This document shows positions 1 to 10,400 of a DNA stretch of 64,000 nt, piece after piece. Source of the DNA: Incurvaria masculella (lineage: Eukaryota > Arthropoda > Insecta > Lepidoptera > Incurvariidae); NCBI GenBank assembly GCA_946894095.1, contig OX335644.1:21929595-21993594 (forward strand), read 5' to 3'. Position numbers and translations under genes: made by a program. Each line of letters opens with the position of its first letter. Position 1 is the stretch's first letter. The notes beneath the pieces are model-generated. The model was not told where the DNA came from. It did not search any database and saw only the letters and a program-made list of their open reading frames with translations.

Positions 1-45
1 GCCTCTGAAAGATGCAGTCCTTCACAAGTATTTAGACGACATAAA
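1..45. other. Edge signal: exon end on plus, or TCERG1 acceptor on minus
   Basis: Positions 2-45 on the plus strand read PLKDAVLHKYLDDIK without a stop and end at a consensus donor AAA|GTAAGT, as in an exon cut by the window edge. On the minus strand the same bases read GCATCTTTCAG|AGGC, a good splice acceptor that would open a phase-0 exon at position 4, the phase in which TCERG1 exon 19 ends. Only one reading is likely to be true and the window cannot decide. Confidence 0.3.
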
Positions 46-186
46 GTAAGTGCATACTTACCCTATGCGTAACACTTTCTTTAGGACTTTTGTAAGATTA
101 CCTCGATTTGAATGATAATATTTGCAAAACAGTCACAAAGTTTTAGGGTTGTGCTAAGCACTTCTATATTGAATTGAATTTCTTAA

Positions 187-708
187 GGTGGCCCAACCCG
201 GCGGGCCTAACTCATACGCGGGCACGGTACAAAACCGTGCTGTTGCGCTCTGGGACCTTCTCTGTTTCAAAGAATAAGACATGTCCACAAAAAAGACAAT
301 GTGCATAGTGTATGATTTGGTAAGATTTACGAAAAGTTTAATCTCAAAACGACTTATAGCTAAAAGTAAACCACGACCGCTGTAGTAAAAATTCGAACAA
401 AAACCAAATAGATTATAAATCTTGACTTAATAAGCTATGTCTGATGACTAATCTTTTTAATTTTAAGATGTTCTTACTTTATCATTGCGTAATCCACCTC
501 CAAAGTTATTGTATAAAACGCGCGAAAATTGCGAACTTTCAGACATTATATCTTAGAAACCAAAAACAATTTTACAATGCCAATGGTCATCAGACATCTA
601 GTTCGATCAAATAAAGCTATTTTGAGCAAAATTTTGGATCTCTGACAAGAAATATGGGCGTGATCTTCTTTCCCCTTTTGTATGGGGAAATGAGCGGGAT
701 GGGCCACC
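187..708 (+). mobile_element. TTAA-site MITE family A, copy 1 (522 bp)
   Basis: Starts GGTGGCCCAACCCGGCGGG and ends GAGCGGGATGGGCCACC, giving an inverted repeat GGTGGCCCA-CCCG at the two ends. It is flanked on both sides by TTAA (183-186 and 709-712), the target duplication of piggyBac-type elements. No coding capacity. Other copies lie at 1573, 22840, 29806 and 55600. Confidence 0.8.
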
Positions 709-803
709 TTAAAAGTGATTGGAAAGCTCACTTAATGATAGCAAAATTTTTTTGTGAACTCAAAACAGCAAGTCTAGCTTTACGAATTAACTTAATTTTA
801 TTT

Positions 804-1496
804 AATACTAGGTGCTAGGGTTTAAGGGCCTGGTACTAGCCAAATCGCAAAGTTAGACGAGGCACCCCAAGTAAACTAACTAAGTCTGACGATTATAAGT
901 GTCATCCTTACAATATATGATTCCTTGTCTAGGAATCGAATGATTTTCGTTAATGTATGTTTCCTTTTTCTATACAAAATACATTGCGGAAACGGTGTCC
1001 ATTTCCGAACTTTTTTGACTAAATGTAGAAATCTAAAAGCAAATGGAATTTTTTGTTTATGCATATATGCTGTTTTTGCTTATACCTAGAAATCGAATGA
1101 CTTTCAGATTTCTAATGAGAAAAATCAACTTTTTTTTATTTTTATTATTATTTAAATAAATGATGGAATAAAAAAATATTAACAATCCATTATCAGTCTG
1201 GAGTTCTATTTGGATTTGCTGAAGCGTTTCACTACATATTATTACATTTGTTAAAAAGTGCATTTGTATGGCGCGAGTAGTTGGCTAGTCCTAGCGCCTT
1301 AAGCCCTCACGGCTCAGTACCAGATGGTCGAAGCGGCAATGAAAAATTGCCCATGTTTTCCATCCAATTCAATGTCGCCGTGCTCATAAAGGGAAGGGCA
1401 TGTTACCTAATTCATCCGGGAATGTGATGTATTGGGGTAAAATTGTGACGGTGGGTAAGCTATTTGCCATCTATATCTAGTTACATACAAAAATAA
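804..1496 (+). mobile_element. SINE copy split by a MITE
   Basis: The left piece (to 825) matches the SINE body at TACTAGGTGGTAGGGTTTAA and the right piece (1303-1496) resumes at GCCCT...GATGGTCGAAGCGGCAATG and ends in the usual tail. The interruption is the 473-bp MITE 826-1298, which landed on the TTAA of the SINE body. Confidence 0.7.
826..1298 (+). mobile_element. TTAA-site MITE family B, copy 1 (473 bp)
   Basis: Begins GGGCCTGGTACTAGCCAA and ends TTGGCTAGTCCTAGCGCC, imperfect inverted termini, between TTAA duplications at 822-825 and 1299-1302. It is nearly identical over its full length to the copy at 31791-32263, so both moved recently. Non-coding. Confidence 0.85.
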
Positions 1497-1572
1497 ACCT
1501 CTGGAGTTCTCACATATCGACTGTTCTATGAAACATAATTGATCCATACCGAAACAGTATATTAGGTATTAA

Positions 1573-2485
1573 GGTAGCCCAACCCGGCGGAACTAACTCA
1601 TGCGCGAGCAAGGTACAAAACCGTGCTGTTGCGCTCTGGGACCTTCTCTGTTTCAAAGAATAAGACAGGCTCCGTGATGAGGAAGATGCAACATGTCCAC
1701 AAAAAAGACAAAATTTGGTAAGATTTACGAAAATTTTAATTACAAAACGACTTATAGCTAAAAGTAAACCACAACCGCTGTAGTAAAAATCTAACAAAAA
1801 CCAAATAGATTATAAATCTTGTTTTTTTTTTTTTATGTGACTGGACATGGTTGGCTAATACCACAAGTTCTGTCATGGTATTAGCCCAACACACCACATG
1901 GGAACTAGGTGCCATGCCAGGACCTTCCTTATATTGCACGGCTACATTGAACTGGATGGAAAACACGGACAATTTTCATTGCCGCTTCGACCATCGTTCA
2001 TCCAATGCGATGGTACCAACCCGGGCGGGATAAACCCTACCACCTAGTAAGTAAGGAAGGGGACCTACAGCTTAACGTGGAATCCGAACCACGGCCAGCC
2101 TCTTTCAACGGTCGAATGGTCACCCAACCAAGACCAGACCAGACCCAGCGTTGCTTAACTTCGGAGAGCGATCGCCGAAGTGTCGCGCCACTGGGCCACT
2201 GAGGCTGAATTAAATAAGCTATGTCTGATGACTAATCTTTTTAAGATGTTCTTACTTTATCATTGCGTAATCCACCTCCAAAGTTATTATATAAAGCTCG
2301 CGAAAAATTCGAACTTTCGGACGTTATAACTTAGAAACCAAACACAATTTTACAATGCCAACGGTCATCAGACATCTAGTTCAATCAAATAAAGCTATTT
2401 TAAGCAAAATTTGGGATCTTTGACAAAAAAATGGGCGTGATCTTCTTTCCCCGTTTGTATGGGGAGTTGAGCGGGATGACCCACC
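1573..2485 (+). mobile_element. TTAA-site MITE family A, copy 2, split by a SINE
   Basis: Same termini as copy 1 (GGTAGCCCAACCC...GATGACCCACC) between TTAA at 1569-1572 and 2486-2489. The middle is interrupted by a minus-strand SINE (1822-2206). Confidence 0.8.
1822..2206 (-). mobile_element. SINE with 5S-rRNA-like head, full length
   Basis: Read on the minus strand it begins CAGCCTCAGTGGCCCAGTGG, carries the 5S-like promoter block (GAAGTTAAGCAACGCTGGG and TTGGTTGGGTGACC), then the shared body, then a 3' A-rich tail (T run at 1822). It is inserted in MITE A copy 2. Confidence 0.85.
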
Positions 2486-2489
2486 TTAA

Positions 2490-4842
2490 GCAGTAATATG
2501 GCCTGAATTGTATATTTCATAGATCTTGATTTGAAGAATCCGAAGTGAAACGATGAAGATGTGGAATGCAGTTATGCAATAATTTAAAAGTTTCTTATTT
2601 TTAACAAAATCGTCGTACCGCCTGCTGAGTTACTAGTAGCACTACCGTTGAATAACGTTGGAGCATTTTGAATCACCTTATTAATATCACAATTTGAGGA
2701 TGAACTTTATTATGATTCTTGCATCAGAATCGGCTGGTTAGATATTGGATGGGTAGGCCCTGACACATTATACATGCTTCTGAAAATCCTAATTGCTCAG
2801 CACCTATGTTGGGCAAAATTCAATTTACGCTTTGCATTCTAAAGAGTTTAAATGAATACACGAGAAAAATCTTTACAACATTATGAAAAGATTAGTCGAG
2901 TCTGAGCAAAATTAAATTTAAATATGGCATTGGTACCACACCAAAGTGACATTTCTCGACAAATAATCTTGTCATTAATACATTTTTGTGGGGGGGGGGG
3001 GGGGGAGAGCAAAGCACTTTATGAGGGGAAATTTAGCCAAAATATTGCAACAAGCAAAACAGTGTACAATGTATTAATACCACAGCATTTTAGAGTGAGA
3101 CAAGGATCTCTTTTGAGGAACGAATGATGAGTAATATTACATCGAATCTTTTTATTTTTTTTTACTAATTATACTCTATCCCCATCTTTACATAGAGCCT
3201 TGTTGCACTCTCAAAATTCAAAATTTACGCATCGCATTCGAAACTAAAACATTTCAATGGAAAGGTGTTTTTAAATTCTCTTACAACAAATTTCATGTAA
3301 ATGGTACAGTTTTATACAATCATTTAAATGGTAATATTTCTCTGGCAGTGGTATTTCAACTAGATTTAGGCTCTGCCAAAACATTACGATTTGAATTAGT
3401 TCTCTTGCTAAAGTATTATTTGCAATTTAATAAAAATATAGTATTAATAACAAGCTGAATTAGTTGACACCCTCCAATGTTCACATTTTAATATTTGCAT
3501 TCAATCAGTTACACATTACAAATAATGTAAAAAAATATGCAAGCATCAATACAGTTCCAAAATACAGGGTGTAAACGACATTCCAATCCATTTTTTAAAC
3601 TACGCAACCTATTATTAATATTTAATAAAAAAAAATATATTGATAAAAGTGCCTTAAAGAAACATTGAAATTTTAAATGTATGGAAAATTTAATGTGAAC
3701 ATTTGTAAATTACTTGTCAGATTTTAACCATTTAACATAGCTAAATAAAAGGATCGGACGGTCGTTTAAACCCTTTGTAACTTCGAAGATCGTGTGATAA
3801 ATGCTGTGAAAGGATCAAACCCAGCGTAACACAGATGTTAGAGCCATATCAGATATCAAAGAAAAACATGATTATGTCAGTAATTAAAGTTCAAATAAAC
3901 CGAAGAATTAAGTAAATAATTTTAGGTTTTTATTTGTGACACTGGCAAGAAAACAACATACATCCGAACATTTTTAATTGTTTAAAAAAAACAATGACAA
4001 ATTAATATTCAAGAAGTTTACTCTATGGTACATACATAAAATGTATGAAATTACCATAGCAACCCTTGCACACATGCTTCGGAGCACTCGTGCAGCGGGA
4101 GCACAAACTCAACGCGACCCCTGTATCGAACGATAAATTTGATTCTGTTTCGCTTATCGTGTGAGCCAAAACGAGAATGATAAGACATCTATCGATCGAT
4201 ATAACCATAACCTTATTTTGTGCTTCCACTGCTGGCATCAGTTCTCGAGTTTCTAGTTATATGCTTCTGTATAGGTAGTTAGTATTTACAAATTCGTTTG
4301 TTTTTGAAATCTTCGTTCACACCGTGGAACTCGAAATTTTTTGCAGAAAGCGTTGTTGCGTATGTTCCTGTTTGTACAGATTCCATTATCCATAGCGATG
4401 TACCAATGCGTCCGGTAAATGCGAGTACCAAAGTGTTGCTTTTTGCAAGCACAACACTGCACTTCATATACGTAATGTGCACATGTAACACTTTGGGTTG
4501 AACACCGTTCTTGCTTCTACTCGTGAAATTCTGACCTGTGAGTACTCATGAAATGACAGCCACGATGCAAGTTCTGTGACTCACCGGTGAGAATCCCATG
4601 AGTAGACATGCTGAGAATGCGACGATGCGGCGCGTTGTCTCAAGTCTACATGCGAGGGTCAATCATGATAGTAAACAATATTATACATATATACAGACTC
4701 CAAATGTATGTAGTTTTGTGACCATACTTGAAAATGTCTTACCTTCGAGAGGGTTCTTCGGCCGACCATTTGATGCACGCTGCCTGCATCGCCCGTCGAT
4801 TTATAATTCGGAAATATGTTTGTGGCAATCAAATAAGCTGTG
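2490..4842. other. TCERG1 intron, AT-rich, no gene recognised
   Basis: No exon, tRNA or known repeat was recognised apart from a run of 16 G at 2990-3005. Short open frames here lack coding character. Confidence 0.6.
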
Positions 4843-4903
4843 AATATGATATGGTATATTCATACCATACATGATACATGGATGGTATCCATGTATGATT
4901 GCG
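4843..4903. repeat. Nested short palindromes
   Basis: TATGGTATATTCATACCATA is followed by CATGGATGGTATCCATG; both can form hairpins. Confidence 0.6.
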
Positions 4904-4953
4904 AGCGGAGTAATCATACAGGACTATAGGAGAATTCTTAGCTTTAGGGTTTA

Positions 4954-5025
4954 GAGCAAGCGGCAAAATTGGAAAACGCACTGCCCGCTAAAATTTTACT
5001 TGTTGGTTCGAATCCAGCCTTGCAC
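4954..5025 (+). pseudogene. tRNA-like sequence, perhaps a decayed tRNA-Ser
   Basis: 72 nt. Ends GAGCAAG/CTTGCAC pair 6 of 7, the T arm GTTGG-TTCGAAT-CCAGC is intact with a perfect B box GGTTCGAATCC, and GG is present at D-loop positions 18-19. The D and anticodon stems are poor; a GCT triplet lies at the anticodon position. It is probably a pseudogene or a SINE head, not a working tRNA. Confidence 0.4.
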
Positions 5026-5029
5026 TAAA

Positions 5030-6690
5030 GTAGTTTTTTTCACAGCTTTCTTTCACCTATGGGTCCTTGCTTCACGGTCGAAACAACAAACATATCACAT
5101 TCGTGGACAAAAGCGACGTACATGCTTGATCGCCACAAACATACCTGTACTCTGAATAATTAATGACACTGAAACATGTTTTTTTTATATTACATACAAT
5201 GTTGTCTAAGTACATCTAAATCAAAAAATACAAACATGATAAACTCATAATGGTCAAAGAAGACAAGTTACAATATACACTTCTGATATTGTGAATTAGC
5301 ATTTAATTTCTTTAAATAAAATCTCTGGTAGCCAAGCTACAACAAGTCACATACATAAACTGTTAGAAATTAATAAATACATGAAACAGCTAAATCACCA
5401 CTGGATTTATTTTTTTACATAGCCAAAAGAGAACAATGTCACACATACTTCTAACATGGCACGTACAATTTAATATAATAATAAAAATAACACAACAATA
5501 CGAGGCAATTTGTTACCGACAAGAAACCACCTATTATTGATAATGTTTTACCAAAAGTTGAATTTTATTAGGTACGTCCCTTTTACTCTATGCACGTACA
5601 AGGGAAAGCGTGGATCCTATTAACGTACAAGGCCTGTGCTCTATTGACTGCCCCCGAACGTCATATTCGCTCAAAATGTCCAAGGCGTCAACCAGCATGA
5701 GAAGAAAAGATGCAGCAACGTGTTAACTTTTCTTCGGAGTAAAGACCCTAAAGTCAGCCCAGCTTGTTGCGTGTAGGCGTATTCTGAGCTTCTTTTTGTA
5801 AATATTATTATTTAGGCTGGAGAGCACAATCTCCGATTAATCACATTCTGGTATCAAACATAATCAAACTGCTGTCAAATCTCCGATCATGTGAGTATCG
5901 GCGTGCACAAGAGGCAAATGAAATGATAACCAAATACCAATTTAACAACTCGATTCTCGACGGTCAAACATAAATATGGCGCTAGGTGAACACCTGATGT
6001 GTGTCAATTTCAGCGGAATCCAGCTGTATTTTTTTTGGGTATTTTTTATTCCAAACTGGCAAAAATACCCTATATTTCAGTGCAATTGCTCTCAACCAAC
6101 CGGAGATCGCACACGCCAAATTGCCTTTAGACAGCTACCCGAGGTTAAATTTGTGTAGATGTCGTGCACTCCACTCTTATATATAATGTCATAATGATAT
6201 CTTGTGTTATAATAAATTGTGATGTAACAAGCCAAGATAATCCAGGTAACACACACATTGTAGGTATTTATTTTCCAAAACATTTTCATTATTTAACACG
6301 AAACATTCTTATGTACTTAGGATTATAACTTTGATGATTTCGAGAAAATTTATTTCAGTAAACTTACAAAGTCACGTACTTCCATTTCGTTACACCGGAA
6401 AGAGAAGGAATCGCTAAGTCTCTTTTACATGGAGGATGACCTTAATCTGACAGAAAAAGATCTCGCATTTGTCCCTCCATCCGGCGTAAGCACATGAAAG
6501 CGGGAGACTGTACAAATGACAATCAATTCCGTTAAAAAAGTTTTTTCCAATTCATTCAAAACCAAAGATTTGTTGTTACGGCTGCTGAAACCTCCCAAGA
6601 ATAGTTGAAAATGTTTGCCGCCCATTATTGATTTATTTATTAACACTTATTGTAAAGAAGATGAAAAACTTCAATATTATATAGTAGCCC
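5030..6690. other. TCERG1 intron, no gene recognised
   Basis: AT-rich sequence with no supported feature. A short TTAGG run follows at 6692-6714. Confidence 0.55.
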
Positions 6691-6691
6691 A

Positions 6692-6714
6692 TTAGGTTAG
6701 GTTAGGTAAGGTTA
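6692..6714 (+). repeat. Short TTAGG run
   Basis: Three perfect TTAGG units plus a degenerate one. TTAGG is the insect telomere repeat; with three units this may be chance. Confidence 0.5.
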
Positions 6715-6928
6715 TCTTCCAACCTGCGACCTTTAGATTACTTGTCTACTTCTGTTCACATATTGATCTTACATGTTAAAGCATTTTGACTGCAATGATT
6801 CGAGATGTCAACCTGATTACTGTCGTCACCAAAGTCGACTTCGGTATACCTATGACCTCAAATGAATGAGATATGAGGTAATGTTGAATCCATTATATAC
6901 ATAAAGTTATCAAAGCATACAGTCTAAC

Positions 6929-7303
6929 GATGGGTCGTTCGCGAACAACCGAACGGCTCTCTCGTTTGCAAAGGTTTGTCTTTGGACACGTACTTTCACC
7001 AGCTTGGCCGACCCAATGAATGGTGAATTCAGCTAGCGGCTTGGTTCGCCAACGAACGGGCCAAAAGAAACGGATACAATAACGGATAAAATTTACTTGA
7101 AATCAGTGACCACAGATTACAATATTATTTTAAATCTGTGACCTCAGTTTACAGGTATATTTGTAATCTGTGGTCTTTGCTGATTTGTCTGTGCGTTCGA
7201 TCAAGAATGCATAATCCCTCCAGCGAATGACCCGTACCATTTCTGGGTTGTTCGGTTAGAGCCGGGTCGCGAAAATCTCACGTAGGACCCATCGCTACGA
7301 CAG
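6929..7303. mobile_element. MITE with CGATGGGTC termini
   Basis: Left end ACGATGGGTCG and right end GACCCATCGCT are inverted. The flank ACAGTCT occurs on both sides (just before the left end and at 7308-7314), compatible with a 7-8 bp target duplication as in hAT-type elements. The centre holds an internal palindrome (ACCACAGATTACAA...TTGTAATCTGTGGT). It lies immediately 3' of exon 19. Confidence 0.55.
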
Positions 7304-7334
7304 TCTTATTATCCATTTACGGCGCCAAACTTAC

Positions 7335-7483
7335 GTCGCTGCCCTTGTCCTTGCTCTTGCTCTTCTTGTCCTTCTCCTTGTCCTTGTCCTTGTCCTTGTC
7401 CTTGTCTTTCTCCTTCTCCTTGTCCTTGTCGCGCTCCTTCTCCTTCTTGTCCTTACGGCTGCCGCTGCCGCGCGAGTCTCGCT
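7335..7483 (-). CDS. TCERG1: TCERG1 exon 19 (Lys/Asp/Glu low-complexity)
   Basis: Residues 938-987: [20 protein letters not shown], then alternating KD and KE pairs, then [11 protein letters not shown]. It is coded by an almost pure AAG-GAC/GAG hexamer repeat. It occupies the place of the charged linker between FF3 and FF4. Acceptor GTGCGCAG|AG, donor GAC|GTAAGT, phase 1 in and 0 out. It is the last exon I can find before the left edge. Confidence 0.9.
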
Positions 7484-10400
7484 CTGCGCACGGATTCAGA
7501 TTCACCAATCGGATATAACAAACATTGTATGCCACAAATAAAAGTGGAGGCAGATCGCGGCCTTCACAAGTCCAAAAATCACAAGATCGGAAACCCAAAA
7601 TGTCCAAAAGCACGTATCTTTCGTTTATTGACCTGCATTCCTGCATTCGACAATATAACCATTGTTAGCGCCATCTATGATGCGGCAGAACAATGACACA
7701 CATTTTTTTAACCATGGGTACTTTTCCAGCGCATAGTGATCTATCATCCATGCATACCACTTCGGCGAAACGGCGTGGACGCATGTTTATTTCTATTAAC
7801 ACACCATGGTACAAGTATTGGTCCCAAACACCACATTCCCGAAGGAATTAGGTTCCATGCTCGAATGAGCACGGCTGCATCGAACGGGATAGAAAAACTA
7901 CTACTACCGGTCCTGTGAAGTTCTTACGTGTCGTTGGAACTCGAGAAAATCAGTATTAAGCGAATTCATAAGCAAAGTAACTCGCCTGTGCTGCCGTATT
8001 TGTACGTAAAATTGGTTACACCACCCTAATACAGACGATTTTCGGTTGCTCCCACCGTATGCTCGTTATGCTCGCCGGCACCATAGATTAATCATTACTT
8101 ACTGGCGTAAGCAGACCAGCCCACCGCCATAGTGACGAAAGTTTGATACAATATGTGTTAAGCAAGCTAGCCCTCTATTGCAATAAACGTATAACTTAAC
8201 TTCTATTGAATCGATCACAACAAAGAGACGGTTTGCACCAAGAGATGGCGCAGCTATCAGGCTCACTTTTTTCAACCTTTAAAAAAGTAATTCGATTTTA
8301 TGGGTTGTCAAAAAATGTGTGTATCGATTCAAAATTGTTTATTTTCCAACTTTGAAACAAAATTTTATTGTTAATCTATGAATAAATCCTATGTTTGTAC
8401 AGCGCTATCTATTGGCTATTTCGGACGTTATAGGTACGAAAGTGGCGCCATCCTATTTCCGTAGCCGGAAACGTGTATCCATGCAGTTGCGCCATCTATT
8501 TTTCGACCCTTCGGCATTGATGGTAAAACATCTAGGTGTTCATTAATTGATGCCGGCACCAACCTGCGCCCTTCTCCTTCTCCTTCTCCTTGTCCTTGTC
8601 CTTCTTCTTCTCGTCCTTGGCGAGCTTGCAGTGCTCGCGGAAGAGCTCCTCGCGCGCGCTCGAGCTCTCGACCGCCTTGTAGCGCGCGTCGCCGTCGAGC
8701 CGCTTCTTCACGTCGGCCCAGCGCGCGTGCCGGTCGACGTCGCGCTCGCGCAGCAGCGCCAGGAACTCCTTGCGGACCTGCGGCGCATTCGGGGCGGTCA
8801 GCGGGGGCGCGGCGCGGCGGACGGGGCGACCGCGCGGCGTCCACGCTCCAACCTCTCCGATTTGATCCAGTCGGCTCCGGTTCAATCTGGTTTGACCCTG
8901 ACTACTGATACGATCTCTATCGACTAGATGGTTCTCGTATATTTACTTAAATATCATAGCTTGTTTGCCGCGATGGATTTCAATGGTGAGCCTAATTCTC
9001 TCAATGGTTAACATAATTCTCTCGATGGTTAACCTTATTCTCTCAATGGATAAACCTAATTCTCAGAGCTGATAATACTTCTAACGGTTATTCCGTTCTC
9101 TCAGCTGATAAGATGCAATATTATTATTATATTGTATATGCACTATTAGCATCATGCTGATGCGTGCACTTCTTTTTATTATGCACTTGCACTTCTTTAT
9201 GTATTAATTTTATGGTTTGTTCATTATTTGATTTCAAGTCTAGTTTGTTTTTGAATACATTTACTGACGCAGTCTTTAACGCTTGAGCAAATTCTCAGAG
9301 CTGATGACAGTTCTAACGGTTGACCCGATTCTCCCAGCCGAGTGGACACAATATGTCTTTACGGTTGACCGAATTCTCAAAGCTGTGAAAGTTCTGAACG
9401 GTTCCAAAGGTTCACCCGATTCTCCCAGCGATGGCCCATGGCCAAGAACATGCATGGAAGCATGTAAGGACACCTAGCGTCTTAGATGAAAAACTGCCTT
9501 TGAAGGGCAAGATTTTATTTCAAATAGTCAATACTGTCACCATGAATACGCAAAAACCACCGCGCAATGCAAAAACCATCAAAGTCGCGACTGAGATAGT
9601 AAAATAGATGTATCAAGTAAGACTTTTATGAACATGAATACGCAGACGGATCATTTAGAGAAGGTGGACGGGTGGTCGCCGCGCGGTCGATCGCAAGACT
9701 GTGGTGCATTGGTCGCACCGGCGTCGGGTCGAGGATCAGTGCAAATATAAGGAGAGCTTTCTGTTCGCCGCTGAAATAGAAAGTTGTATTAGCAGTGGAA
9801 CGCTGAAAAGAAGAAGATTAGGATTAAAGCTGTGGAAGGAAACAATTTATTAATTCCTGAAAGAAAATATATTAGTTGGGCCTTGCTTCTGACTTCTGTC
9901 TTCAATGAGATTATTATAAATCCTTTAGATTCTTTAGAATAATTCTGGCTTAGTTTCACTATAAGTTGCATTGAAACTATATAAATGTTTGCTAGTACAA
10001 GAATTATATAAATTTTGGGTAAGCCTACATATCTTATAAGAGCGGGGCATGGGGAATGTTACACAATGCAAAAGCAAATACTCTCCTAAGGTTTTGACTG
10101 TTCAAAGCTTGGAATGAGCGTTCTCCGTGTGAGTAGTTTTCGCAAATTGGTAAAACATACGTAATAAGTTGTAGCTGAATCTCACCTAATACCGTTAACA
10201 TTCGTTGATAACGGGTAATATACGATTCATCTAAATGAATCAACGTAACAAAGTATTTCTGCATTGGAGGATAAAGGCCTTATTAATAAAATATGCAGAT
10301 GGCAGAGAAAAAACAACCAAGATAGCGGACTTTGGACTGTGCTAAGGAGGATTCTTTAGTGTGGTGTATTATCCAGACAAGCTAAGCCACCTCTCAAGAA

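Noticed and set aside
6692..6714. Interstitial telomere
   Set aside because: Only three perfect TTAGG units, too few to separate from chance.
8428..8927. Several open frames on both strands over FF3
   Set aside because: They are shadows of exon 18. Only the frame giving [16 protein letters not shown] matches a domain.
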